Source of the DNA: Bemisia tabaci
Lineage: Eukaryota > Arthropoda > Insecta > Hemiptera > Aleyrodidae
Reading direction: 5' to 3'
DNA: 64,000 nt
Assembly (NCBI RefSeq): GCF_918797505.1
Contig: NC_092793.1
Span: 89,044,411-89,108,410, forward strand
Shown: positions 63,777 through 64,000 of the stretch, one piece after another
How the letters are laid out: the number at the start of each line of letters is the position of its first letter
Numbering within the stretch: the first letter of the stretch is position 1
Notes under the pieces: model-generated
Told to the model about the DNA's origin: nothing
Seen by the model: only the letters and a program-made list of their open reading frames with translations
The model's database searches: none
Program-made: the position numbers and the translations under genes

Positions 63777-64000
63777 TTCTATCTTGAAGACAGGACCTTT
63801 AAGAGGTTTTCTTTTTTTGATCGGTAGATCTGCCTAAATCCACCGATGGAAATCCATCGGCCGCCATTTTGGTACGAAATTGCCCGCGATCAGTCGGGAG
63901 TTTAAGAACACACTTTCCACCAATGTAAACAAATGGATTTCTTCCTTCAAACCTTTACCGCAATGATACTGCAATAGTGCAAATATATACTCAATGTACC
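63777..64000. other. Window end
   Basis: No collagen exon or other feature is recognised. Confidence 0.4.

Overview
The window is animal nuclear DNA, most likely from an insect. It is AT-rich, coding sequence makes up about 5 percent, and the introns are packed with mobile elements. The only host gene I can support is the central part of a type IV collagen alpha-1 gene (Col4a1, ortholog of Drosophila Cg25C) on the + strand. Fifteen exons between 6066 and 60575 join into one open frame of 2701 bases (about 900 residues, Gly-X-Y throughout). All splice junctions are GT-AG. Introns are phase 0 or phase 1 only, and every phase-1 intron splits a Gly codon after its first G. Order, cysteine-bearing interruptions and short imperfections match what I remember of Drosophila Col4a1, hence the alpha-1 call. 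The 5' exons (signal peptide, 7S domain) and the 3' exons (rest of the helix, NC1 domain) lie outside the window. A hemipteran such as a whitefly is my guess for the host from the style of the repeats; that is weak.

Layout. 1-6065: intron upstream of the first visible exon, with a 620-bp inverted repeat, a tRNA-derived SINE with a 44-A tail, and a TA-flanked MITE built of GATAAAATCGC-type repeats. 6066-28210: exons 1-9. Their introns hold a 14-bp minisatellite, 5S rRNA-derived sequence, several hairpin elements (one nested in another with its empty site preserved), a decayed non-LTR retrotransposon ending in an (ATT)n tract that runs up to exon 4, and an RTE-like fragment. 28211-44905: exons 10-11 in long introns with direct repeats, a second 5S-like sequence, a Harbinger-like MITE, a hairpin with an unidentified ORF in its loop, and a 4.6-kb giant hairpin ending 168 bp before exon 12. 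44906-60575: exons 12-15 with at least nine further hairpin elements. 60576-64000: a 1.7-kb hairpin with one arm longer by a tandem unit, a deleted RTE-like element on the minus strand, a jockey-like reverse transcriptase scrap, and a last hairpin element.

The striking feature is the density of elements whose whole length is an inverted repeat, more than twenty, nearly all inside introns of one gene. Several share TACAGGGTG-type ends and a related internal module although the rest of their sequence differs. Their transcription with the collagen pre-mRNA would give long double-stranded RNA. All element boundaries come from reading by eye and should be taken as accurate to about 10-50 bp unless a terminal repeat or target duplication is quoted.
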